A DNA stretch of 64,000 bases from Galeopsis tetrahit (GCA_963675135.1 OY776120.1:59888063-59952062); one strand, 5' to 3'; positions 19,458 to 31,861 are shown, numbered from the stretch's first letter. Made by a program: numbers and translations. Notes: a model not told the origin generated them from the sequence alone.

Positions 19458-22109
19458 TCACTGCTTTGCCTGTCAGAGTATAACAGATACTAGGTAAGAC
19501 TCGACCCGAAAAAAAGGCAAGTAAATTTTTCAAAAATGTGGTAATAAACTTGTCTAATTGTGAGTCTGAGCAATCTTGAGTTCCAGGGTGAAGAAGTTTG
19601 ATTAAAAGCAATCTTGAGCAGTCATACGTATAAGCATTTAGTGTTTAACAAATTTGCTTTAGTGAAGGAGAGAAACAAAGGACCATGAATTAGTACACAG
19701 TGAAGGACTTGCTCCTAATTATTTGCCTGACTTTATCCGTTCACACGAACCAATTTTCATTAATAAGGATATAAAAAGTCTATTATACCCTTATATATTA
19801 CTGCTTGATGAGCTTATAATTACAAGAAGATGGTTAGTACTTAGTATCTATTACGGTATTGGTGGGGAGAAAAAGGGTAAAAAAAATTTGATATTAGCCA
19901 ATCGACAAATAATTAGGAACACCCTTTTGTATAAAAGCAGACGAATAGTTAGGAACGAAGGGAGTACAACAGTGAAGTGGAAAAATGCACGTATAATCTC
20001 AAGGATGTACTGATAGAGGCATTAGAAAACCCACAACGGGAAAGTTGTACAAAATTACCTGTGAATACAAGAAAGTTCCAAGAACTGCTATTGCGGCTCC
20101 AAGAGCATTGACAGGTTGTACAGGTGTCCGAAAAATGATGATAGATGAGACAATGACAGATATACGTTTCATTGTGTTTCCAACACTAAACGTCAAAGGA
20201 GATATCTCATCCAACGACATGTATGAAACCTGATTGTAGAAGTGATAAAATATACTCTGGGCCGCCATCCACCTACAATAATATCGATCACACAAAACAT
20301 AAATAACAGGAGCAAAACTTGTATGCATCAAGTGCACCGTGCAACTCAAGTATAGTTTTTAATGGTATTAGTTGTATACAAATGCGTCGTACAACTAATG
20401 CACAAGAGAGCTCTCAAACAACAGAGGATCAACAAGGAAACAAGAAACCCAACATGGCAGAAGTGAAGGTAAACCATAAAATTTCAACACAGTTCCCTAG
20501 TATTCCAACACATGAAGAAACTCCAAAATGAAAAATATCAAGGATTTGGCACAAATAAGTATGACCAAAAATACATGGAATATCAAGAGGTGAAAAAATA
20601 ATTTGATACTTACACTCAACTCAACAAACTATTGATGTCTTCACATTAACAACCTTGCAAGACGTGCATCTCTTACAATTTTTTACATAGGACAATTTAG
20701 TAGCTGATTAAGTATATAGGCTTGTTCTTCCCTGAGTGGTTCATACTTAAAAAGTCAAATATTTCAAAATAACACCCAACTTTGCTAATTTCCCGACATT
20801 AACAAGAAAAATAAAGAAATGGGACGTTACCAAACGATTTGAGGTCCAATTTGAGACATAGCTTCTCTAAATCCAACAGTCCACATCTGTGGGCCCTCCA
20901 CAGCAAAAGCAAACGGAGTAAGAATTAAGAGAGACAGAATTGATAAGCAGGCATAATAGTTCATCCCGCTAACAGACTTCCCCTTCATCCCCTTCTTTGA
21001 AAATATGTTCCGGAAAACAAAAGCCAAATTCGATATCATGGCCCCCATAAAACCTGATATTGACAGCCAACAACCATCCAAAACGTATCAGAAAGCAACA
21101 TAAATAGATGGAATTATTATTCAAAGCATACACAACTTTACTCAATTTAAAAAAATAAAGCCAGAAACTACATCAACAAGATTTCAGAATTTACTTAAAA
21201 GACAATAATGAATGAAGGTAACAGCAATGATTTCCCTCAGATTAAACACTTAAAACATCAAATAGCAATCTTGTCAATTTAAGCAGTGTGAATTACCAAT
21301 CATATTGAAGTTGAGCTCAGTCAGAGCAGCTAAACCACAACCCCCGATAATCGGAAGAAGAGATAAATAAACTGAAGGCGGAAACGACTCGCCAAGGATG
21401 AATCTGGACACTAAAACACTAAAAGCAGGTTCAGCACTCTTGATTATGTGAGTGAATGAAACTGCCACCTTTGACATACTCACAGTAGCCGCCACATGCC
21501 CAATTGTATGCGCAATTGCAACCTAAACCACCAACACATCCATTAACAACAATAAAAACTTGCGTTATACAATTAGGCAAAATCTAGATCTCAAAACAAA
21601 AAAATTGGTACCGGAAAAAGAGTCTTCCAGAAATCGACATCAGTCTTTGGAAACTCCGCAATCCTCAGCGCCCAGGAAATTAGCATAATTAAAGAGCCAG
21701 CAGCCAAAGAGAGAGTTGAAGTTAACCAAGGAAAGGGATACGCATTCAACACTTTCTTATTATAAATATTGAAAACAACATTCAATCCCCACCAGGTCGC
21801 AAAGTAAATTCCGATTTTGAGTTTATTCCCCGCCTCAGGCCGTAGCGCCGCCGCCGCCTCTATAATCGGCTCCGTGCGGTCGGCTTCATAAGCTTTGCAA
21901 GTGATAGCAGATCGCAGCTGTGAGACGTGGAGCGGTTTAGAGAGAGAAACAACGGAGCTCCGGCGTGTTATCTCCGGCGAAAGGGAGGGCAAAAGCGGTG
22001 AGCGGTGGGGCAGAAATTGGCCCCGGAGATGGAGAAAATTGGAGGCATGGAATGAGGAAGGTGGCAGCGTGAGAGAAGAGATCATAGTAGTATGAAACAG
22101 GTATAGCAA
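19458..22109 (-). CDS. GPT: Plastid glucose-6-phosphate/phosphate translocator
   Basis: Inner-envelope antiporter exchanging cytosolic glucose-6-phosphate for phosphate, feeding starch synthesis and the plastid pentose phosphate pathway. Five coding exons on the minus strand with GT-AG introns: 22109-21612, 21522-21297, 21053-20831, 20272-20059, 19469-19458. Phases fit and give 390 residues, the usual family length. Start is the first ATG; an in-frame ATG at 22085 is an alternative. The N-terminus is Ser/Pro-rich and transit-peptide-like. GPT hallmarks follow: YEADR, KLKIGIYFATWW, NIYNKKVLNAYPFPWLTSTL, HTIGHVAATVSMSKVAVSFT, LTELNFNMIGFMGAMISNLA, NTMKRISVIVSSIIIFRTPV, with about eight membrane segments. 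The last exon encodes only Ala-Lys-Gln and stop. All exons are intact, so it is probably functional. Paralog GPT1 versus GPT2 cannot be decided. Confidence 0.93.
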
Positions 22110-23110
22110 AAATTATGAGAATTGAAGTGGAGAATTAGGAGGATGTTTTTGTATAATAATATTAATTGGGTGAAAGAAGCTTTGGTAGTTCCGAAAGAGC
22201 GGAATAATGGAGGAGGCTCTGCAACTTAAACTTCAAAAATTAACTGTGAATATTTTATCTAAGAGAGAAAGGGGAAATCTGTTTTTTGTTTTTAGGTGTG
22301 GGCTTTTGCTTTGTAAGCTCAGTTGCCCAGCCCCAGCTCGTGTTTGTAGGCGGAGATTTCTTTGGAATCTTTTAAGACGACGAAATATTTTCGATATATT
22401 TCATTTCCATATCCATATGAATAATGATGTTATTTTTAAAGGGACTGAATTCTTAATTTCTTATTACTTTTTATTTTTATTTTTTTACTTTTTTAAAAGA
22501 AAAGCATATGTTAAAAAATGCAATACAATATAATTGAAAAGTACAATACAATTTTTAATGAAAATTGTAAATCATTGAAAAAATGCAACACAATATTATT
22601 AAAAAGTGCAAGTTAGTTTAAATGAAAAGTGTAAAATTATTATAATTGAAAAGTACAACACAATATTATTGAAAAATGCACATTTATATAACTAAAATGT
22701 GTAATATAACATTACCAAAAAGTGTACGTCAAGGGTCAGTGATTGACCGTCAACTCAATTTCTTATAAGGAATTCTGCAGGAGACTTATCCTTTGTAAAA
22801 ATGTAAAAAATTATACTCCGTACTTTATACTATTAAGGTAAATTAAGTCAAACATTCACATGTAAAATATGATCAACCAATTAGAAATTGACTTATTTAA
22901 GTATATTTCACAAGTGTTACTCTGGTAAAAAAATATCAAATTGAGTCTAATGTATAAAAAAAATTGAGTAAATGTCAAATAAATTAAAAAAATTATCTAT
23001 ATAAATATCATATGAGATAATATGAGATAACATTGTAGATATGTTACTCCATGTTTTATGTAAATTTATCACATATTTAAGATTTATTCAAATTAATTAC
23101 TAAATTTATA
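22110..23110. other. Upstream region of the translocator gene
   Basis: Holds the likely promoter of the minus-strand gene; a weak TATA-like TATTATTATAC (gene strand) lies near 22150-22160. Farther out, 22500-22735 is a degenerate minisatellite of 20-25-bp units resembling attgaaaagtacaacacaat. No ORF worth reporting. Confidence 0.4.
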
Positions 23111-23395
23111 CTCCCTCCGTCCCACAATAATTTTTATATTTTCATTTTCGTAACATTCCATAATAATTTTCACACTCTTAAAATAAAAATTCATTTATAA
23201 ACTTCACCCTTATAAAAATCCTCAATTTTACACAAATATCATTACTTTTTCCTCACACATATATACAAGTCAATTATTTTCTTTACTTTTTACATAAAAG
23301 TTTACAAATTGTTTTCTCAAAACTTTACTCATTATTACACTTTTTCTTAATATGTGTGTTCATCTACCTATAAAATTTATTGTGGAACTGAGGAG
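23111..23395. mobile_element. Stowaway-type MITE
   Basis: A 285-bp element flanked by TA on both sides (23109-23110, 23396-23397). Left end CTCCCTCCGTCCCACAATAA; right end, reverse complement, CTCCTCAGTTCCACAATAAA. The CTCCCTCCGT end and TA duplication are diagnostic of Stowaway (Tc1/mariner) MITEs. No coding capacity. Confidence 0.88.
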
Positions 23396-23682
23396 TATAT
23401 TAAAAGCTTGTTATAATTTATATATTTGATATCAATATTTTTATCGATATTTTCACAAATTTAAAATTTTAATATTTTTTACCAAAAATTCTCAACCTTA
23501 CACCTCATTTTCATTCCTTATATTTTACCTCTTCCATCCAAAATAGTCTATGTTTTAAATTTGGCATACACCAACAAACTAATTTATTTATTTGTTGAAT
23601 GCAAAATTAACCATGACAACATAAATAGATGTGCAATAGATGTTTGCACGCTTTAAATATATAGGTGACTAAGGACATGTTT

Positions 23683-23835
23683 GATAGTAAAACATGGATT
23701 ATCTAATATTAGAATGATATCTAAATTTTATAAATTGTAAAATATAATCTACCATTAATTTAAGTTATCAAACAATCAATAAAAATGATACTCCGTATAT
23801 AATTAATCTAAATTTAATTTAATCTATCAAATATG
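23683..23835. repeat. MITE-like copy, CATGTTTGATA family
   Basis: Starts ggacatgtttgatagt and ends tatcaaatatgaccc, an imperfect inverted pair, with the same internal order as 17473-17634. A third related stretch is at 24001-24130 and a fourth at 30031-30160. Edges approximate. Confidence 0.5.
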
Positions 23836-24273
23836 ACCCAAATATAAAAGAAATCACGACTAATGTCTATTTTTTTGGGAAGGGAGTATATGTTTATAAT
23901 TATTAGAATTTCTCACGTCATATAATTAATTTTAGAAGAATACAGTAATATAATTAATTGTCAATACAGATTAATTAAAAATGTTTTACATGACAAATAT
24001 AGTCCTGTCTAATAACAAAGATTGATTAGACTGAAATTAATTGATATTTAAACTTTATTATTTTTAAAGCTTAATTTAATCTAAGTTATTGAACAATTTA
24101 TAAAAGATGAGATGCAATTAATCTAAACTATAAAAAATGGTATAAAGATATTTTATATCTTGAGATTATTTATAGAGTACTGATATAGAATCAATATTTT
24201 AGAAAGATTTTATGTATCATATATTAGGGACAAGTTCTTCGTGGTGAAAGATTGGCATAATTTATAATTTAGC

Positions 24274-25176
24274 TGTCAAGATGATTCCGATCAGCTAGAC
24301 GTCTCCAACTAATTAGAACACTTGAATATAGAAGAAATAACTGCTCTAGGATAGTAATTCTGAAAGTAGGCAACGAGACAAACAACACACAAGAATTTAA
24401 GTGGTTCGATCAAAGTGATCTACATCCACTGGACCAGATTAGTACTTCTTTGATTGATAAAGAATGTTTACACACTCATTCACTCGGAATTGGATATTTC
24501 CTCACTTCACTCGTGAACTCACACAACTCAAAGAATACAATAACGTACTAAATCTCTCTATCCAAAAATCAACCTTTACAATGTACACAAACAAGAGTTT
24601 ATAAAGACCAAAGGTAGTTGCTGCTGTTAGGAACTGCTTGAGTAGTTATCAACCATTTGCAACCGCTTGTAACAACTCATGTGCTCTGTTATTGCCCAAC
24701 TAAAAATGGTAGTTATGCCCTCAAGTTGTTGTAACTGTAAAACTGTTAGTTAAACTAACTAACTTCGAACCAGAAGACTTGTCCATAAAGATCAGATCAC
24801 TTCTACTGTTCTGATACCCAACTCTTTTGTTCTGATGATCAAAAGCTAACTCTGCTGATAGACTTCATACTGTGTTGATCTTAACTGCACTGACCAAGTA
24901 CTGTGCTGACCCAAGTACTGTACTGATCTGGTACTGTGCTGATCCAGTACTGTGCTGATCTAGCCAACTGTGCTGAACTCTAAGCATCACCTTCTCATCT
25001 GATTGAAACCCTTCAACTCATGTGATAAGGCCTAAGTCATCTTATCTGATCCTATCAGCTCAGTAGTTTACTGTGCTGATTTTGAGATTATGAGATAACA
25101 CTCACATTAACAATAAAATGATAATATTGAATCAAAACAGGGTCATTCATACAAGACCACAGGTATGATCATCATT
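24274..25176. repeat. Possible retroelement LTR fragment
   Basis: No ORF. Contains an ACAAGAATTTAAGTGGTTCG motif often seen in plant copia LTRs, and repeated actgtgctgat words at 24890-25080. An 18-bp sequence at 24256-24273 recurs at 27408-27425, so this block plus the LINE could lie within an older insertion. Identity uncertain. Confidence 0.3.
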
Positions 25177-27318
25177 GATCAGCGCAATGTCAAATTTAAT
25201 AAAAATCTAATAAAAATAGCATGTTCATGTTTAAGCTTGATTTCGAGAAAGCTTATGACTCGATTGATCATAATTTTTTGCTTGAAATGCTGAAGTTCTT
25301 GGGTTTCGATAGCAGATGGATTAGATGGATCAAGGAATGTGTTTGCTCGGCATCGCTATCTGTACTTATAAACGGGAGCCCTACAAAGGAGTTTGTCATG
25401 GAAAAAGGAATAAGACAAGGGGACCCTATATCCCCTTTTCTTTTCACTGTAGTGGGCGAATGTTTGAGCTTGATGATGAATAAGGCAGTGGAGTCGGGTT
25501 AGTTTAAGCCGATACTTGTTGGTCAAGACAAAGTGGCGGTTTCTCAATTGCAGTTTGCGGACGACACCCTGTTTTTTGGCGAGGCTACTAGCAGGAATAT
25601 CATCACGTTGAAAAGCACGCTTAGGATGTTTGAGATGTGGTCGGGCCTTAAAATAAATTTTCACAAAAGTACTCTCTCCGGGGTGAACGTTCCACTCGAG
25701 ACATTGAAGGAGTGGGCGTCGATCATGAACTGCAAGATAGAGGAGTTTCCACTGAAATATTTGGGGCAGAAAATCGGTGACAATCCCAGAAATCACTCTT
25801 TTTGGAAGGAGGCTATAGGCAAGGTGGAAGCAAGATTAAACTTGTGGGACGTTAAATCTCTTTCTTTTGGAGGCAGGTTGGTGCTCGTAAACTCGGTTCT
25901 CTCTAACCTACCCACTTACGCCCTTTCCCTTAACAAAGCCCCAGCCAAATCCATCAAAGCTATCCAATCAAGCCAAAGGCGGTTTCTGTGGTGCAGCGGC
26001 GACCCCAAGGTTAGTAAGATTTCATGGGTGAGTTGGGACATTGTGTGTAGACCTAAAGAAAAAGGGGGTTTGGGCATTAAAAATTTGCATCTGTTTAATT
26101 TAGCTTTACTTGGGAAATGGGGGTGGAAATGTTTGGAATCTAGCGATTGTCTCTCGAGGAAAATTTTAATATCTAAATATGGCAGCTTCGATAATTGTGT
26201 TGAGAGGTTTAGGATAGATGGCAGAAGGTGTAGAAACTGGTCAAATTGGTGGACGGATATTATTAGATTTGTGGCCTCTAGTCAGTGGTTCTTAGAAAAT
26301 TGCTCAAAAATTGTTTGTAACGGTAAAAACACCAAATTTTGGGAAGATAATTGGGTAGGGGGGAGTTGTCTTAAATCTTTGTTTCCTAGGCTTTACAGGC
26401 TCGAGAAAAACAAACAGTGCTCGGTAGCGGAGAGAATTGTGTGGGATAGGGGGAATTTTATTTTGCAATGGGATTGGGTTAGAAACCTTTTGGATAGAGA
26501 AATTGTGGTGGCTAACTCCATTTGTAGCAGGATTAGAAGTTTTATTGCAGAATCTCAGGAATATGATAGCTGGTCGTGGAAGCTGGAAGCGAGCGGAAAT
26601 TATTCCGTTAAATCTACTTATGAGTTCCTGTTAGAGGAAAACACATAGGCGAGACAGAACCTGAAAGAACTTAACCAAGTTTGGATGAGAGGAATTCCAC
26701 TTAAGGTGGCTGGTTTCTCGTGGAAGCTCCTTCAAGATAGAATTCCTACGATTATGAATCTGAGGAAACGGGGAGCGTTCAACACGAATTTCTCAACGGA
26801 ATGCAAGCTTTGCGGGAAGGAAGACGAAGATACTAAGCATCTGTTTTTCTCATGCTCAAGGGCCTCGACAATTTGGTCTAATATCTACTCTTGGTTTGAC
26901 TTGCAGTACATTCAGGGTGAGTCAGGTGTGAATCACCTTAAAGCTCACGGTAATTTGACTGAAGTAAAGTGGAGGAAGCCTTGGATTATGATTTGGTACT
27001 GCGCTGTGTGGGTAATGTGGCACAGCAGAAATAATCTGCTATTCAGGGGAGAAGCTTCGGACAGTGAGGAAGTGGTTGACAAAATTAAAAGTCACACATT
27101 TTGATGGCTAAAAGTGAGGGGTTTATTAGCTAGAGGGATTTCTTTAGATGAGTGGAGCAAGGAGCCTACACACTGTATTATGTAAGGCCTGTTGTTTCTA
27201 GTTGTATTAGTCTTTGTATCGGTATTGTTTCTCTTTGTAATTGATTGAGGGGTATTCCTGATACCCCATTAATAAAATTTTGTTGTTTCCAAAAGAAAAA
27301 GATCAGCGCAATGTCAAA
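25177..27318 (+). mobile_element. 5'-truncated L1-type LINE with 18-bp target duplication
   Basis: The insertion spans 25195-27300 and is bracketed by exact 18-bp repeats starting gatcagcgcaatgtc at 25177-25194 and 27301-27318. It contains the 3' half of ORF2, then a ~115-bp 3' UTR ending in an A-rich tail (aaaagaaaaa). The first ~30 bp (tttaataaaaatctaataaa...) do not match ORF2 and look like filler at the 5' junction. 5' truncation and long target duplications are typical of target-primed reverse transcription. Confidence 0.92.
25227..27185 (+). pseudogene. LINE ORF2 remnant (RT and zinc-binding domain)
   Basis: Begins inside the reverse transcriptase at FKLDFEKAYDSIDH, continues with GIRQGDPISPFLF and the catalytic box FADDTLFF, and ends with the zf-RVT domain usual in plant L1 ORF2 (ECKLCGKEDEDTKHLFFSC). 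The endonuclease and N-terminal RT are missing. One frame is kept for 653 codons but is broken by TAG at 25500, TAG at 26646 and TGA at 27102; the natural end is TAA at 27183-27185. Dead copy. Confidence 0.92.
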
Positions 27319-27966
27319 AAGCGACACTTCATGCTATTCATGTGGAGTTCATGCTATTCATGTGGAGTGGATGACATAATTTAATTTGAACAGGATGAGG
27401 TGGATGACATAATTTATAATTTAGCAATAAAATAATTAAAAAAAAAAGATCATTTCAAAATTATTCTATGTTGAAAAAATATGAGACCATCTCTAAAACT
27501 AAAACTATGTTGAAAAAATATGAAATAGTGTTTAGCTAGAAAATATCACTATAATTAAATAAATCACGCAATGAATTAGCTTTAAAGCTTAAGCATCGAT
27601 ATTGGAGAAAAAAAAGTCCCACTTTTTCAGAAAAATAAATCGTTATTGGGTATATAGAAGATTTGATTTGGTTTAATTTGTTTTTAGTAGAGATGTTTTC
27701 TGGTTTTTACTAACGGATTAAGTGGGAGGTTACACGTCAGTAATCTGGTTCCATAAAAAACCAGTTGGTTCTATATCAATACTATATATATATATATATA
27801 CCATATTGAGTGATATTTGGATTTTTGGTGTCATTGATTTGAGAGAATATTTATAAAAAAGACCATTCATAGTCTTACCTTCTTAATAAAAAATCAACAA
27901 TAAAATATTTTTAAAAAAGGACAAAAACACATGTTAATAATGCCCTTATATTTAAATATGAAAATT
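27319..27966. other. AT-rich intergenic DNA
   Basis: No gene. Includes a doubled tcatgctattcatgtggag at 27328-27368, repeated tggatgacataattta, and a (TA)9 microsatellite at 27783-27800. Confidence 0.5.
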
Positions 27967-28034
27967 AATTTATTAATTTATTAATTAAAGAACAAGTCTT
28001 AATTTATTAATTTATTAATTAAAGAACAAGTCTT
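27967..28034. repeat. 34-bp tandem repeat, target of a Helitron
   Basis: Two copies of a 34-bp unit ending aaagaacaagtctt (ends at 28000 and 28034). A third, partial copy continues on the far side of the Helitron at 29727-29750. Confidence 0.85.
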
Positions 28035-28036
28035 AA

Positions 28037-29726
28037 CTAGTGTAGAACCCGTGTATTACACGGAATTTTAAATATATTTTTAAATATTTAATAATAAGTT
28101 TTTATTTATTTACTTAATTTAATTTTTCATATTTTTATAATTATATTTTTTTAAAAATGATTTCGCAGAATTATAATTATTTTGTTAAAAAAATTTAACA
28201 TTTTTTTTAATTATATTTATTATAACGTTGTATTATAATATAAAAGTTTAATGAACATAATATTTTGAATTATACAAAATAATTACACTTATGTTATGTT
28301 AGTTAATTTTATAAAGCAAATTTCTAAGAAAATTTGTGAGAATCAAACGAAATGTGACATTGAAATTTAATAAATATGAAAATAACTTTTAAAAAAAATT
28401 ATAAAATTTCGGAAACAAACAATTTAAGTAATATTAAAATATCTCTTAATAAATTGTAAGTCAACCTTCAATATCAACCACACCACCTTACATTTAATAA
28501 ATATGAAAATAACTTTTAAAAAAATTATAAAAGTTCGGAAACAAATAATTTAAATAATATTAAAATAACTCTTAATAAATTGTAAGTAAACATTCCATAT
28601 CAACCATTACACAATTAAATAAATAAATATTTTAGTTAATTGCAAATTAAATCATAACCTTTTCCTCATTTGCAATCTAATCTAAACTTTAAGGTAATTG
28701 CAAATAAATCACAAACTTTAAATATAGTTGCAATTTAGTCTTTTTGACAATTTTAATTGTGTTCGAATCTAACATAATTTAGACTTCTTAATGACATAAC
28801 AACACCTTAATAAAACAATATTGTTTTTCAATCAAACCAAATATCAAAAGTTATGATTTAGGGACAAAGTAAACTTGTAAGAAGTCTAATTTGCAATAAT
28901 ATTTCAAGTTTGTGATTTATTTACAATTCTTTTAAGGTTTAGATTAGATTACAAATGAGCGAAAGGTCGTGATTTAATTTGCAATTACCTCTTTTTAAAA
29001 TTAACAACTTCATTAAATTATGACACATAAGCCAAATCAACCACAAAATGACACATAAGCCAAATTAACCACAAAATGACACATCATCAATTTAAACTCC
29101 CTATTAGTATATAAGGGGATTATATACTATAGAAGTAGTGTATTATGTATATATAACAAATTTGGTAATCTTGTAAAATAATATAATTATTTATATAATA
29201 AATATTATGTATAAAATTATATAATAAGTTTTACATATATATTTTCGAGCTCTATTTTTTAAATGCATTAAACTTATAATAAATTTAAAATAATTGCAGA
29301 AAAAATTACTTGAAATATAAGATAAAAGTAATTATAAAATACAATTGAATAACTAATTAAATAAAGAATTGTACACCCCAATAAAAATAAATTTTAGATT
29401 AATGTATTTTACTCAGAAAAACATTAAATAGTTCTAAAATAAATTAAACTAAAGAATAAAATGAATACTAAAATAAAGTTAAGTAAATAAAATAAAATTT
29501 AATTTAATTAGTCAATGTTAAAATAATAAGAATATAATATTTGGAAAGAGTTTATTAATCATATCTTACTCAACCAATAACTTAATTACACGTCATACTT
29601 TTTAAAATTAACAACTTCATTAAATTATGACACATAAGCCAAATCAACCACAAAATGACACATAAGCTAAATTAACCACAAAATGACACATCATCAATTT
29701 AAACTCCCTATTAGTATATAAGGAGA
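28037..29726 (-). mobile_element. Non-autonomous Helitron
   Basis: On the minus strand the element starts TCTCCTTATATACTAATAG at 29726 and ends CTAG at 28037, preceded by the 15-nt palindrome CCGTGTAATACACGG (28049-28063) eight bases from CTAG. These are classic Helitron ends. It sits between A (28036) and T (29727), the expected target, and the flanks join to make a third unit of the 34-bp repeat. A second 5'-like end lies inside at 29119 (TCCCCTTATATAC), with ~125 bp of sequence duplicated (about 28993-29119 and 29600-29726). No Rep-helicase ORF. Confidence 0.85.
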
Positions 29727-29750
29727 TTTATTAATTAAAGAACAAGTCTT

Positions 29751-30333
29751 CATCTTCCTTATTTATGTGTCATATATTCAACCGCCATTCATAGCCTTAT
29801 TTATGTGCCATATATTGAACATTAAAATGGAAGTGTATTTATACATTCAATTGCATAGAAGAATTTGTCTATCATTTTATCATATGATATGATTGATAAA
29901 TTAAATATTAAAAACTAATTTTGAATAAAAATATTCAATTTTAAAATTTTGGTAGAAATAATATAGAGAAGAAAGAAAAATATTTCATAATTACCAACCT
30001 GATTAAGAAGATAAGCATATATTTCGTATTAGGACATGTTTGATAGTAAAGATTAATTAATTAGATTAGATGATATCTAAAAAAAATTAGATTTTAAAGT
30101 ATAATGTACTCTTATTATTAAACAAATTATAAAGTTGAAATAGAGTTAATCTAAATTTAAAATATTTTTCATTTATGAATTAAGAAGATACATTTATCCT
30201 ATTCATTTATTACACAATTAATTTTGACACGTTGTGTTCTTTCGTCAATTTTGATCTGGGTTCATTTCTAATTAAATAGTAATTATGTTAATATAGAGTT
30301 AGTTGGTTGTCTTTAGTGTGCATATATGGTGCC
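29751..30333. other. AT-rich intergenic DNA
   Basis: No gene seen. Contains a CATGTTTGATA-family MITE remnant at about 30031-30160 and the 8-bp hAT target duplication at 30326-30333. Confidence 0.5.
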
Positions 30334-31282
30334 TAGAGCCGTCAAAACGGGTTGGGCTCGTTGGGCCAGCCCGCACGCCCCGCCACTAAAAAGAGCGGGT
30401 TGGGCTGAGATTTTCAAGACCGCCAAGAGACGGGCCCAGGCGGGCTGGCCCGTTTGGACCGCGGGTTTTGGCGAGGCGGGGCGGTCTTTGGCGGGCTGGT
30501 CCGCCATATTTTAAATTTCTTTTTTTAGTATTATAATTAATTAAAAAAATATAAAAATAAATATATAAACCTAAAATCCTAGTAAATCAATAGACAGAAA
30601 CAAAGCAGTAGCTAGGCGCATTTTTTATTTTCCTCATCCACTTCTTCCTCAAGTTAGTTCCTTTTTCCGCTGTTCTTCCACCACTTGTGCCCCCAACTAC
30701 CTGCGCCGAGGCTGCTCCTCCCCCACTTGATATAATATATTTATATATCACACAATAAATTTATATTTGATGTTTTATTCTTAAAAACATCACATTCCAG
30801 GAATTAGTATTTAGTAATTAGAAAACTTAAAAGCAGCAGAATATTAGTAATTAGAAAACTCAAAACAACATAATATTTTTAATAATTATTGTATTAGAGA
30901 TTAGATTTTAAAGAATCTTTCTATTCATTTTTATTTTATACATTTTTGCACTTTGCGCATTTTCTGTATTTATGTTTATGTATTTAATAATTTATGTTTA
31001 TAAATTATGATTATCTTTTGATGATTTATGTTTAATATTTTGGAGATGATATAACTATATTTAATTTAATTAATTTTGTTAGATAAATTTTATTGATGAA
31101 TTTAATAAATATTTTTAAAAAAAAGTGTTGGCCCGCTGAAACCCGCGGTCCGCCCATTTTTGGGTTGGGTTGAGGTTTTGGTAGCCCGCTTGACAAACGG
31201 GCTGGTCCGCCCCGCCCCGCCAAATGACGGGCTTTTGCGGTTTTGGCCCGCCCCGCCCCGTCAGCCCGTCTTGACAGGTCTA
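30334..31282. mobile_element. Non-autonomous hAT element with GC-rich ends
   Basis: A 949-bp element with imperfect inverted ends, TAGAGCCGTCAAAACGGG and (reverse complement of right end) TAGACCTGTCAAGACGGG. It is flanked by 8-bp duplications atggtgcc (30326-30333) and atggtgtc (31283-31290), one mismatch. Both subterminal regions are dense in gcccgcc/ggcgggc words while the middle is AT-rich. No transposase ORF; overlapping open frames on both strands there are artefacts of GC-rich repeats. Confidence 0.85.
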
Positions 31283-31290
31283 ATGGTGTC

Positions 31291-31861
31291 CACTAATTAT
31301 TTATAGTCGCCCATTTATATAACAATAAACCTCAACTCTTACACAAGTTGGATGGTGACCAAGTGAAAGAGACTTTCTTTAAAAGTAAAAGACACATGGT
31401 ACGAGTTCCTTACTAGAACTTATTGTGGGCCCAAATGGCATCAAGGTAAATATGTGTATATTGATATGAAGGGTAAATATGTGTATATTGTGAGGGTGGA
31501 GATTGTGATAATTATTTTCTATTATAAAGTATGTAAATTTTTGGAGGAGAAACTAAAAAAAAAGTATGAAAACTTTTAAAAGACGGAAGAAGTACTAGCA
31601 TTTTTCAATCTAAAAATTAAATTAAATTATATTAATTTTCTAATATTCTTCTTACTCGTGGGCCCGAATTATCACATCTACCATTTGGAAAGAGGCCATT
31701 GAGTGGACAATTTAATATGAATGAAGTTGTTTTTAGTAGGAATTGAATTTATGACGTGTGTCTGAGGTTCTGATACCATGAAAAAGTTATACTTTATTTA
31801 AAAGTCTAAACTTGTAGAGAGGTATAAAATTAATTCATTTATATTAATTCTCTAATACAAG
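31291..31861. other. Intergenic DNA with a degraded MITE
   Basis: Nothing coding. Sequence at 31440-31600 (repeated gtaaatatgtgtatattg, then gacggaagaagtacta) resembles a worn Stowaway-like end. Edges cannot be defined. Confidence 0.35.

Noticed and set aside
19723..20013. 96-codon plus-strand ORF
   Set aside because: Lies within the last intron of the translocator gene; no recognisable motif.
30313..30514. Overlapping 62-64-codon ORFs on both strands, rich in Ala/Gly/Pro
   Set aside because: Product of GC-rich hAT subterminal repeats; no start or conservation.
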